Below are positions 27,111-35,468 of a stretch of DNA of 64,000 nucleotides, in pieces. Numbering within the stretch: the first letter of the stretch is position 1; every line of letters begins with the position of its first letter. This stretch comes from JBAYIE01 sp041665785 (GTDB taxonomy: Bacteria > Bacteroidota > Bacteroidia > UKL13-3). Made by a program: the position numbers and the translations under genes. The notes below the pieces were generated by a model that worked only from the letters and a program-made list of their open reading frames with translations, made no database searches and had not been told where the DNA came from. The stretch spans positions 1-64,000 of the forward strand of contig JBAYIE010000006.1 in NCBI GenBank assembly GCA_041665785.1, written 5' to 3'.

Positions 27111-28538
27111 TTATTCAAGGGTGACCGGACCCACAAAATTTGACTTGATGGTTTTCATCAATTCTCCATTACTCCGGATTTCAATAATAGCTGGTGTATT
27201 GTTTTGATCAATTTCAGAGCGGTCGCGTATGATAAAGAAAGAACCTTTGATGATGTCGTCTTCCTTTAGTTCAATATTGTTTTCTTCACGATCGATCATT
27301 TTCAAAGTAGAATTATCAGGTGAAATCAAAATCAAACTGATCTGTTGCGATTTGAATGTTTTATTGATCACTTCAAAATTGTACATATTGCTTACATGTT
27401 GTTCGTCCTGCTGTTGGTAGGTCATACCCGGAGTGCGCAGGATAGAAGCATCCACATCTTTACGGGTCAATGTAAAATACATCAGCAGTGTAAACAGGAT
27501 TCCCAATATAACTACATATGCGCTGCTTCGTGCAGTGATGCGTTTTCCGTGACCTAGCGTTATTTGCTCCTGCGACGCATACCGGATCAATCCTTTCGGT
27601 TTGCTGATATGTTGCATTACATCGTTGCACTCGTCGATGCAAGCTGTACAATTCACACATTCCAATTGGGTTCCGTTGCGGATATCTATACCGGTCGGAC
27701 AAACCTGCACGCACCGTTTACAATCCACGCAATCGCCCAAATGACTTTGGTCTTCGCTCTTACGACGTAAACCACGCGGTTCACCACGTACAAAATCATA
27801 TGCAACTACAATGGAGTTTTTGTCCAACATCAGTCCTTGTAATCTTCCGTAAGGACATATAACGATGCAAACCAATTCCCTGAATTTGGCAAATACAAAA
27901 TAGAATGCAGTAGAAAAAATAATCAAGGCTGAGAATTGACCGAAATGCTCCATTGGTCCGTCGATCGCCATTTTGCGCACTTCATCTATACCGATCAGGT
28001 AAGCCAGAAAAGTATTCGCAATCCAGAAAGAGAGTCCGAAAAAGACAATATGCTTTATTGTTTTCCGGATGATCTTATTCGTACTCCAGGGTGCATCGTC
28101 GAGGATTCTTTGCTGCCTATGATCTCCTTCAATAAAATATTCAATTTTGCGGAACAGCATTTCCATAAAGATGGTTTGCGGACAAGCCCATCCGCACCAA
28201 AGCCTGCCAAACAATACTGTAAACACAATGATAAACATCACAAAGGTGAGCATCAACAAGGCAAAGAGTGGTAAATCCTGAGGCCAGAAAGGAATGCCGA
28301 AAATGATGAACTTACGTTCGATGATATTCAGCAACAAGACCGGATGATCGTTGATCTTCAAATAAGGTCCGGCAAACATCAGAATCATCAGGGCGATTGA
28401 AAACCAGGTTCGGCCGGTATACAATGAACCTTTTGGTTTTTTGGGATAAACCCATGCGCGGTCGCCACTTTTGCGATCTACCAGTGAAATAGAATCCCTG
28501 AAATGTTCATCACTGATCGGCGAAGCTTTATTGCTCAT
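27111..28538 (-). CDS. ccoG: CcoG/FixG iron-sulfur protein for cbb3 oxidase
   Basis: A 475-residue membrane protein. About five membrane segments flank a LWCGWACPQTIFMEMLFRKI motif, and two 4Fe-4S clusters are coded by CVDCKRCVQVCPTGIDI and CVNCTACIDECN (about residues 265-305). The C-terminal 110 residues form a periplasmic Ig-like domain after the last membrane helix. CcoG reduces copper for the CuB site of cbb3 oxidase. It is the sixth gene of the ccoI-to-TauE run and is separated from ccoP by 76 bases holding a hairpin. Confidence 0.95.
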   Translation of the reverse strand: MSNKASPISDEHFRDSISLVDRKSGDRAWVYPKKPKGSLYTGRTWFSIALMILMFAGPYLKINDHPVLLLNIIERKFIIFGIPFWPQDLPLFALLMLTFVMFIIVFTVLFGRLWCGWACPQTIFMEMLFRKIEYFIEGDHRQQRILDDAPWSTNKIIRKTIKHIVFFGLSFWIANTFLAYLIGIDEVRKMAIDGPMEHFGQFSALIIFSTAFYFVFAKFRELVCIVICPYGRLQGLMLDKNSIVVAYDFVRGEPRGLRRKSEDQSHLGDCVDCKRCVQVCPTGIDIRNGTQLECVNCTACIDECNDVMQHISKPKGLIRYASQEQITLGHGKRITARSSAYVVILGILFTLLMYFTLTRKDVDASILRTPGMTYQQQDEQHVSNMYNFEVINKTFKSQQISLILISPDNSTLKMIDREENNIELKEDDIIKGSFFIIRDRSEIDQNNTPAIIEIRSNGELMKTIKSNFVGPVTLE

Positions 28539-28561
28539 ACAATTGGAAATAAAGAAAGTTG

Positions 28562-28581
28562 AGGGGCGAAAGAACGCCCCT
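28562..28581. terminator. Hairpin between ccoP and ccoG
   Basis: AGGGGCG (28562-28568) pairs with CGCCCCT (28575-28581) across a 6-base loop. A T run follows on the plus strand; on the minus strand, the direction of the cco genes, the sequence after the stem is only moderately T-rich. It may be an attenuator that lowers expression of the assembly genes relative to the structural genes. Confidence 0.45.
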
Positions 28582-28614
28582 TTTTAAAAGGCATAACAAA
28601 GTTACGAAATTAGC

Positions 28615-29478
28615 CTATTGCTTTACCGTTGAGTCAATGGCTGCGGCAACAGGAACTTCGGCAACGGCAGCATCTCCCTGCGCTGCTTTAGCTCCCGGAG
28701 GATTGGTTCCCTGTAAAGTTAAAATATAGCTGGCCAATTCCTGAATCTGCGATCCGTTCAAACTATTTTCCCAGGCTACCATTCCTTTAGCAGGCACACC
28801 GTACTTGATTGTTTTAAAAAGATCCTGAACCTTACCGCCATGCAACCAATAAATATCAGTGAGATTCGGACCTACTTTTCCTTCTCCTTTTTCGCCGTGA
28901 CATATGGCACATTTGGTCATGAATACTTCTTTTCCGGCATTGAGTTTGGTTGCATCGGTTAATAGAACCACATTACTTTCATCAACCAGATTTCCCGATT
29001 GCTTAACAAACAACTCTTTGGCAATTTTGGCTTCAGCCATCTGGTTTTCATATTCCTGTGCCTGCAAAGGTGCTGAACCGATAACATGGTACACAATCAG
29101 ATAACCAAAAGCAAAAATGATCGTTCCGTAAAACAATACATTGAACCAGGGTGGAATGGGATTGTTCAATTCCTTGATCCCGTCGAAATCGTGATCCAGT
29201 TCAATATCCTTTTCAGCCGACAACGGTTTTAAAGCCAGCATTTTTTCCCAGAAAGTCAGGTGATCTTCAGGAGCAGGTTTACCATGCAGGGTTTCGTTTT
29301 TCAGGAGGTTAACGGTTTGTTGCAACACGTAAACCACCATCAACATTACAACCGTCAAAACCACGATAATGGCTATCAGCAAATTCTGAAACGACACGAT
29401 CGGTTGAGCGGCTGTTGCATTCTGTGCCATTGCCGAAAATCCGGCCAGCAAGCATAACAGTGCAAAAATCTTTTTCAT
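28615..29478 (-). CDS. ccoP: cbb3 oxidase subunit III (CcoP), one haem c
   Basis: A 287-residue cytochrome c subunit. The start has a leader-like helix (MKKIFALLCLLAGFSAMAQ), then a membrane segment (about 33-58) and a second one (about 115-138, with PIPPWFNVLFYGTIIFAFGY, the conserved CcoP entry). One haem site is visible, CAICHG (about residue 190), with a distal Met in KGMVAWENSL; proteobacterial CcoP has two haems, so this is the shorter Bacteroidota form. The tail is alanine-rich. The ATG at 29478 is chosen over a codon nine residues upstream that overlaps the ccoQ-like gene. Confidence 0.92.
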   Translation of the reverse strand: MKKIFALLCLLAGFSAMAQNATAAQPIVSFQNLLIAIIVVLTVVMLMVVYVLQQTVNLLKNETLHGKPAPEDHLTFWEKMLALKPLSAEKDIELDHDFDGIKELNNPIPPWFNVLFYGTIIFAFGYLIVYHVIGSAPLQAQEYENQMAEAKIAKELFVKQSGNLVDESNVVLLTDATKLNAGKEVFMTKCAICHGEKGEGKVGPNLTDIYWLHGGKVQDLFKTIKYGVPAKGMVAWENSLNGSQIQELASYILTLQGTNPPGAKAAQGDAAVAEVPVAAAIDSTVKQ

Positions 29479-29488
29479 ATTGGAATGT

Positions 29489-29650
29489 TTAATTTTTATG
29501 ATCAAATGGAAGGTTTTTCATTTTGTTGATATACGTTTTATCTGCCCGGAAAACCCAAACCAGCAGCCCGACAAAAAAGGTTATGAATACCACCATCGAA
29601 AAAATCAGGTAGCCTTCCATTCCCGTTACGTTTTCTAAAAACTGTTTCAT
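29489..29650 (-). CDS. ccoQ: CcoQ-like small membrane subunit
   Basis: A 53-residue open frame between ccoNO and ccoP, with ATG at 29650 and TAA at 29491-29489. It starts MKQFLENVTGMEG, has a single membrane helix (YLIFSMVVFITFFVGLLVWV) and ends NLPFDHKN. Position, size and one-helix layout match CcoQ, the small cbb3 subunit that stabilises CcoP in the complex. It is 8 bases after ccoNO and 10 before ccoP. Because of its size it is easily missed by gene callers. Confidence 0.8.
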   Translation of the reverse strand: MKQFLENVTGMEGYLIFSMVVFITFFVGLLVWVFRADKTYINKMKNLPFDHKN

Positions 29651-29658
29651 ACGTTGAT

Positions 29659-31782
29659 TTATTTAGTGGCTTGTTTTTTAATATCGGTTCCCAAACGTTG
29701 CAGGTAAGCAATCACCGCAATCAATTCCTTGTTGCTGTCGATTTTAATACCATCCTGGCGCAGATTATTGACAATCTTTTCGGCTTGTACCTGCAATTGC
29801 TTATTGCCTGCAGCAATTTCCTCGTTGGTATAAGGAACGCCCAATTTTTGCAGAGCGCGCAGCTTAGGTTCGGTCGACGACATATCGATTTCCTGCTCAG
29901 CCAACCATGAATATTGCGGCATAATAGACCCCGGCGACATGGTGCGCGGATCAATCATATGATGGTAATGCCAGCTGTTTGGATAACGACCACCTTCGCG
30001 CATCAGATCCGGTCCGGTCCGTTTTGATCCCCACAAAAACGGATGATCGTAAACGTATTCGCCCGCCTTTGAATATTCGCCCTGGTAACGTTCCGTTTCA
30101 CTGCGGAATGGACGAACCCATTGCGTATGACAAGTATTACATCCTTCGCGAATATAAATATCACGCCCCTGCAACTCAAGTGGCGTATATGGTTTTACGC
30201 TCGCTATGGTTGGTATATTGGATTTGATGGTAAAGGTCGGAATCATTTCCACTGCACCTCCCACCAAAATCATTCCTACTGCAATCAGCGTAAACAATAC
30301 CGGTTTCTTTTCGAGTACGGCATGCCAGAAATCTCCTTTGGCAAACAGGGTGCTGCGTTCTATGGCAGGCGCTTCAGCTGCTTCGTTGGCCACCAGACTT
30401 CCTTTGCCCATGGTCTTCACAATATTGTAAATCAAAATAATGAAACCGGAGAGGTATAATGTTCCACCAATCGATCGTACTACATGGAGCGGCAAAATAC
30501 GGATGGTGATTTTCAAAAATTCAGGATACTGCAAGGTGCCTTCTGCAGTAAATTCCTTCCACATCAAACCTTGTGTAAATCCACTCCAGTACATCGGAAT
30601 GGCATAGAATAAAATTCCAAGAGTTGCCAGCCAGAAATGTACATTCATCAATTTTTTAGAATAGATGGTGGTATTGTAAATACGCGGTACAATCCAGTAT
30701 AACATGGCAAAAGTGAGCAAGCCGTTCCATCCTAAAGCGCCAACGTGCACGTGTCCAACGATCCAATCGGTAAAGTGAGCAATGGCATTCACGTTTTTCA
30801 ACGATAACATCGGGCCTTCAAATGTGGCCATACCGTATGCGGTTACACCCACAGCAAACATTTTCAAAATTGGTTCATCGCGTACCTTATCCCAGGCACC
30901 GCGCAGTGTTAGCAATCCATTGACCATTCCACCCCACGATGGAGCAATGAGCATGATAGAGAATGCAACCCCCAGCGATTGAGCCCAATCGGGTAATGAT
31001 GAATACAACAAGTGATGCGGACCGGCCCAGATATACAAAAAGATCAGGGACCAGAAATGCAGAATGGATAACTTATAAGAATAAACCGGACGACCTGCTG
31101 CCTTCGGTAAGAAATAATACATCATACCCAGAAATGGTGTAGTCAGGAAAAACGCTACCGCATTGTGTCCGTACCACCATTGCACCAATGCATCCTGAAC
31201 ACCGGCGTAAATGGAATAACTCTTGGTTAAACTTACCGGAATCTCAAGCGAGTTAACAATATGCAAAACCGCAACCGTTACAAATGTGGCAATGTAAAAC
31301 CAGATCGCTACATACATTTGTTTTTCGCGACGCTTGATAATGGTCATGATCATATTGATACCAAAAGTCACCCAAACAATAGCAATCAGAATATCAATCG
31401 GCCATTCCAACTCGGCATACTCTTTTGCAGTACTGAATCCCATTGGCAACGATAATGCAGCCAATAGAATCACGAATTGCCATCCCCAAAAATGAATCTT
31501 ACTCAATACATCACTGTACATCCGTGCCTTACACAAGCGCTGCAAAGAATAGTAAATACCCATAAAAATCGCATTACCCACAAATGCGAAAATGATCGCG
31601 TTGGTGTGCAGCGGACGAATCCGTCCGAACGAAGTGTACTGGTTTCCAAGATTTGCTGCCGGTTCGTAAAGTTGAATGGCCGCCAGCAAGCCTACCAGCA
31701 TGCCCACTACCCCGAAAATCAGGGTGGCTATGCCAAAGTCTCTGACAATCTTGTTGTCGTAGCTGAATTTTTCAATTTGCAT
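29659..31782 (-). CDS. ccoNO: cbb3 oxidase subunits I and II fused (CcoN-CcoO)
   Basis: A 707-residue fusion. Residues about 1-480 are the haem-copper oxidase subunit CcoN with about 12 membrane segments and the haem/CuB histidines (for example LVQWWYGHNAVAFFLT, WAGPHHLLYSSLP, DWIVGHVHVGALGWNG). Residues about 520-700 are CcoO, with a haem c site CNTCHTQW, then VRPFRSETERYQG, GPDLMREGGRYP and a Met ligand in SPGSIMPQY. The enzyme reduces oxygen with high affinity in the inner membrane and pumps protons. In Proteobacteria the parts are separate genes; the fusion is common in Bacteroidota. Confidence 0.96.
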   Translation of the reverse strand: MQIEKFSYDNKIVRDFGIATLIFGVVGMLVGLLAAIQLYEPAANLGNQYTSFGRIRPLHTNAIIFAFVGNAIFMGIYYSLQRLCKARMYSDVLSKIHFWGWQFVILLAALSLPMGFSTAKEYAELEWPIDILIAIVWVTFGINMIMTIIKRREKQMYVAIWFYIATFVTVAVLHIVNSLEIPVSLTKSYSIYAGVQDALVQWWYGHNAVAFFLTTPFLGMMYYFLPKAAGRPVYSYKLSILHFWSLIFLYIWAGPHHLLYSSLPDWAQSLGVAFSIMLIAPSWGGMVNGLLTLRGAWDKVRDEPILKMFAVGVTAYGMATFEGPMLSLKNVNAIAHFTDWIVGHVHVGALGWNGLLTFAMLYWIVPRIYNTTIYSKKLMNVHFWLATLGILFYAIPMYWSGFTQGLMWKEFTAEGTLQYPEFLKITIRILPLHVVRSIGGTLYLSGFIILIYNIVKTMGKGSLVANEAAEAPAIERSTLFAKGDFWHAVLEKKPVLFTLIAVGMILVGGAVEMIPTFTIKSNIPTIASVKPYTPLELQGRDIYIREGCNTCHTQWVRPFRSETERYQGEYSKAGEYVYDHPFLWGSKRTGPDLMREGGRYPNSWHYHHMIDPRTMSPGSIMPQYSWLAEQEIDMSSTEPKLRALQKLGVPYTNEEIAAGNKQLQVQAEKIVNNLRQDGIKIDSNKELIAVIAYLQRLGTDIKKQATK

Positions 31783-31856
31783 AATTATTGAGGTTTAAAG
31801 TTGATTTTCGGTTTAACAAGTTTCTGTATTTATGGATCATGTGCGTATGAATTGAA

Positions 31857-32039
31857 TTAGTCTTTCTCTTGATTTTTCTCAGTTGTTTCAGGTCTTGCTT
31901 CTATATCATCGAAGAGGATTCGAATAGAAGGTGTATAATCATCATCGAGTTGGCCACTGCGTACCGACCAGATAAAAGCGATCAGAAATATGATGGCCAA
32001 TAACAAACTGCATCCGATTAAAACATACAATATGCTCAT
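31857..32039 (-). CDS. ccoS: CcoS, cbb3 oxidase maturation protein
   Basis: A 60-residue protein with one membrane helix (MSILYVLIGCSLLLAIIFLI) and the conserved FIWSVRSGQLDDDYTPS motif after it. CcoS is needed to insert haem b and copper in CcoN. Its start overlaps the end of ccoI by 4 bases (ATGA), as in many cco loci. Confidence 0.93.
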   Translation of the reverse strand: MSILYVLIGCSLLLAIIFLIAFIWSVRSGQLDDDYTPSIRILFDDIEARPETTEKNQEKD

Positions 32040-34456
32040 TGCAATCCTCCCTTCTTTGCGTACAATGTTGTTGCCAGGGTTGTGAAACCAATAACCGTTA
32101 CGGAGCTCAGCGGCATTAATATAGCCGCAATCAATGGCGACAAAGTACCCTGTACAGCAAAACTCAATCCGATGATATTATAGATCAGCGAAATCACAAA
32201 GCTCATATGAATTACACTGCGCGTGTCTTTGCAGAAGTTTAAAATACGCGGTAAAAGGTTAAACCGCGATGCGTCCAGAATGATATCGGATGCCGGCGAA
32301 AAATGCGCTGTGTCTTCGGTAACTGATATTCCAATGCTTGCAGCTTTCAATGCTCCTGCATCATTCAGTCCATCGCCAACCATCACCACTTGCCGGCCTT
32401 GCTTTCGCAACCCATCCACAAAATTCAATTTGTCCAGAGGAGATTGCCTGAACAGCAGTTTTGCGTTCTCTCCGAATAAAGGTTGCAATCTGGAACGCTC
32501 TCTGTCCTGATCTCCTGACAAAAGATAAATGGCATGATTGCGTTTTAAACTATCCATCACTGTTTCTACCCCTTCGCGATATGCATGCGTAAATTCAAAA
32601 TATCCCAGACAAGTTGCATTAATAGCTACATACACCCGGGTGGCGGTATCCGATTCAGATAAATCAGAATGCAACACCTTGCCTGTTAATGATTCAATAT
32701 AGGATCGGGATCCCAAAGCGATCTCCTGTTTATTAATCACAGCCGACTGCCCCAAACCACTTACTTCATTATAATTTTCGGTATTCAAAACCGAAGTTGT
32801 TTGCATAAATTTTACCAGACGCCGGCTCAATGGATGTACCGAATGTCTGGCCAATGATGCGATACAATCCTTTTCTTTTGGAGTCAATACTATTCCATGC
32901 CAGGTAATTTCTGCTTCTCCGGTTTGAGTGAGCGTTCCCGTTTTATCGAATACCAGATCTTCGGCATGTGCCAATTGTTCGATAACATCCGGAGCTTTTA
33001 CGTAGCAACACTTATTTCCCAATATACGCATGGCGGTACCCAGTGCAAACGGACTTGAGAGTGCCAATGCACAAGGACAGGCAATGATCAATACAGCTGT
33101 AAACGCAGGCATTGCCAACGCTGCATCCATTACCAGCCAATATGCCGCAGCACCAAATGCAATGGCAATTAATGCAATGGTGAAATATTTGCTGACCACC
33201 TGTTGAAAGGATTTAAGTGTATGCTTTTGTTCCTTGGCAAAATGCTCGTTGTTCCACAATTGTGTTAAATAACTCTGTGAAACTTTTTTCGAAACCACCA
33301 ATTCTATGGCAGCGCCTATTTGTCGTCCCCCGGCATACACCATTTCTCCCAAACTTTTATCAACCGGATTCGATTCACCTGTTACAAAGCTGAAATCAAT
33401 ATGTGCATCACCCTGCATCAGAATGGCATCTGCCGGAATCAGTTCCTGGTTGCGTATGAGGATGCGATCGCCTACTGCCAATGCTGTTACCGGAACCGTT
33501 GTTTCATCGTTGCCTTTGAGTACCGAAACGGCAACAGGGAAATATGATTTATAGTCGCGGTCGAACGACAATGTATCAAACGTTTTTTGTTGAAACCATT
33601 TTCCGATCAGCAAGAAGAAAACCAATCCGGCAAGAGTATCAAAATAACCGGCACCACTTCCTGTAAACACTTCAACACTGCTGCGCAGAAACAATACCAG
33701 AATACCTAATGCCAATGGTACATCAATACCTATAAAACTTTTTCGTATCCCTGCCCATGCATTCTTAAAATAATCCTGAGCACTAAAGAAAAATACCGGT
33801 AAGGCCAACGCGAAATTGAGGTAACCAAACAAGTCCGAGAAAAGTGTTTGTGTGATCTTATCCAAACCAAAATATTCCGGAAAACTAATGAGCATAATAT
33901 TTCCGAAACTGAAACCTGCTACTCCTATTTGATAACTCAGCTTGCGGTTGCTCTCCAGTTTTACTTCACTTTCAATACTATTGAGGTTAATGGCAGGTTC
34001 ATATCCCAGCGACGCAATCAATACAACCACTTTTCGCAAACTGATCTTGTCATGGTGAAACATAAATGTGACCTGCTTCTTCATAAAATTCACCCGGCCT
34101 GAAACAATAGCCGGCTCAATGCGATAGATATGTTCCAACAACCAGATGCATGAACTGCAATGCATGGTTGGAATAAAAAACGTAACGCGGGTCAGTTGTG
34201 CATCTTTAAATTCGATGAGTTTGTGTTGCACCTGTTCATCATCGAGATAGTCGAAGCGGTTGGATAAAACAGGCGACTTGCGCGAGATCCCCGGTGCTGC
34301 CTCCAGGTTATAATAATCGCAAAGGTTATTCCCACTCAGCAGTTCATATACATGCTTGCAACCCGAACAACAAAAGGTATGCGCATCGTACACCAATTCC
34401 TCATCGCAGGGATCTCCGCAATGAAAACAGGATTGTGTAACTGTGCTTACCGACAT
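32036..34456 (-). CDS. ccoI: Copper-transporting P-type ATPase CcoI
   Basis: An 806-residue P1B-type ATPase. The N-terminus has a cysteine cluster (SCFHCGDPC and FCCSGCKHVYELL), then a heavy-metal domain with the metal motif MHCSSCIWL. Membrane segments, the TGES loop (FVTGESNPVDKS), the ion-channel motif IACPCALALSSPF, the phosphorylation site FDKTGTLTQTG and the hinge VMVGDGLNDAGALK follow in order. The ATPase supplies copper for cbb3 oxidase; the extra cysteine N-terminus marks the CcoI branch. It is the first gene of the cbb3 locus. Confidence 0.95.
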   Translation of the reverse strand: MSVSTVTQSCFHCGDPCDEELVYDAHTFCCSGCKHVYELLSGNNLCDYYNLEAAPGISRKSPVLSNRFDYLDDEQVQHKLIEFKDAQLTRVTFFIPTMHCSSCIWLLEHIYRIEPAIVSGRVNFMKKQVTFMFHHDKISLRKVVVLIASLGYEPAINLNSIESEVKLESNRKLSYQIGVAGFSFGNIMLISFPEYFGLDKITQTLFSDLFGYLNFALALPVFFFSAQDYFKNAWAGIRKSFIGIDVPLALGILVLFLRSSVEVFTGSGAGYFDTLAGLVFFLLIGKWFQQKTFDTLSFDRDYKSYFPVAVSVLKGNDETTVPVTALAVGDRILIRNQELIPADAILMQGDAHIDFSFVTGESNPVDKSLGEMVYAGGRQIGAAIELVVSKKVSQSYLTQLWNNEHFAKEQKHTLKSFQQVVSKYFTIALIAIAFGAAAYWLVMDAALAMPAFTAVLIIACPCALALSSPFALGTAMRILGNKCCYVKAPDVIEQLAHAEDLVFDKTGTLTQTGEAEITWHGIVLTPKEKDCIASLARHSVHPLSRRLVKFMQTTSVLNTENYNEVSGLGQSAVINKQEIALGSRSYIESLTGKVLHSDLSESDTATRVYVAINATCLGYFEFTHAYREGVETVMDSLKRNHAIYLLSGDQDRERSRLQPLFGENAKLLFRQSPLDKLNFVDGLRKQGRQVVMVGDGLNDAGALKAASIGISVTEDTAHFSPASDIILDASRFNLLPRILNFCKDTRSVIHMSFVISLIYNIIGLSFAVQGTLSPLIAAILMPLSSVTVIGFTTLATTLYAKKGGLQ

Positions 34457-34470
34457 GTTATGGCAATTGA

Positions 34471-34484
34471 TTGACTCAGGTCAC
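34471..34484. promoter_or_regulatory. Possible FNR/Crp-type operator before ccoI
   Basis: TTGACTCAGGTCAC is an imperfect dyad (TGAC-TCAG-GTCA core) 15 bases before the ccoI start. Oxygen-responsive Crp/FNR regulators bind TTGAT-N4-ATCAA in other bacteria, and cbb3 genes are a usual target, but the match to that consensus is partial. Confidence 0.2.
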
Positions 34485-34887
34485 GAAACTACATATAGAG
34501 TAAAAAATGTTTTTATGATCTTGATCTTATAAAAAGATAACCTATGTCATAAAATTAAGAGTTAACATCATATTATGGCATTAATTTATGAAATGACTGA
34601 GTGTTTTCTCAAAAAGGTATGTCTGGGTAAAAGTGGTATTTTTAGGATTTGGGGCTGCCCATGAAGGATGCGCGTTAAGCTGTTCCGATAATAGCTAATA
34701 TTTCTGCGCATTCCTTCATGGTCGGGCTCTTCGTTGCAAGTCCTCGCTGCGCTCCGGGCTTTCCACTTCGATCCCTCAGCCTCCTGCCGGAATGCAATCC
34801 ATTAGTTTAAATTCAAAACATAGATATAAATTTGTCAATACTGAGCAAGGGTGGCCATCATTCCTTCTCCAAAATGGAAATTATCGC
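34485..34887. repeat. Non-coding gap with a long hairpin and repeat-like GC-rich block
   Basis: CCATGAAGGATGCGC (34659-34673) pairs with GCGCATTCCTTCATGG (34706-34721) with one bulged base, enclosing a 32-base loop. A GC-rich block rich in CTCGCTGCGCTCCGGGC (about 34741-34765) follows and resembles common Bacteroidota intergenic repeats. No gene was found before 34888. Confidence 0.55.
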
Positions 34888-35220
34888 ATGAAGAGAATCT
34901 ACCTGAAAACCAGAATCAAAATGGCGAGGTACTTTCTTGCCATTACTTTAGTTTGGATTAGTTGCGCTTATATGAGCATTGGCAAGATAAATATGAGTGC
35001 CAATCTTATTTTACTTTCGCTTATATTCTTACTCTACCTATGGGAGAATTTTTTTATTCCAAACCCAATCAGTGAACAACAAAGCATATTCACGGATTTT
35101 CTGGGAATTTCAAAAGAATCATCAAGATTGATTCGGCTCATTAGCTCACTGATTGGTTTTATTACCATTCTTTGGTTCATTGGGTTTGAACTTTCGGCAT
35201 TGTTGGACAGGCTTCTATAA
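34888..35220 (+). CDS. Small membrane protein of unknown function
   Basis: A 110-residue open frame with three hydrophobic segments (YFLAITLVWISCAYMSIG; NLILLSLIFLLYLW; LISSLIGFITILWFIGFEL) and a basic N-terminus (MKRIYLKTRIKMARY). No family recognised. The longer frame from 34792 starts in the repeat block, so the ATG at 34888 (or 34921) is preferred. Base composition is AT-rich like that of other accessory genes here. Confidence 0.45.
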   Translation: MKRIYLKTRIKMARYFLAITLVWISCAYMSIGKINMSANLILLSLIFLLYLWENFFIPNPISEQQSIFTDFLGISKESSRLIRLISSLIGFITILWFIGFELSALLDRLL

Positions 35221-35468
35221 TAGGGTAATTTTTCAGAAGCTATTTTTAGCTCAAAGCAATAATACCTTACCTTGCTCTTAGTTAAGCTTGATATAAAATG
35301 CGATCAAATCCTGCATGAATCAAAGTCCTTTGTCCACCCAAGGTGTCATCATCGTCCCCAAAACATGCCATACCAAATATTTAACATTTTCATAGCATAT
35401 TTTAACCGAATTTTGAAATGGGTGCCCGTATTAAAGGCACCGATTGTTTAACCCTTAACACAATAACC

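Noticed and set aside
34792..34887. Longer start of the small membrane protein
   Set aside because: The added codons lie in a GC-rich repeat-like block and add no plausible domain.
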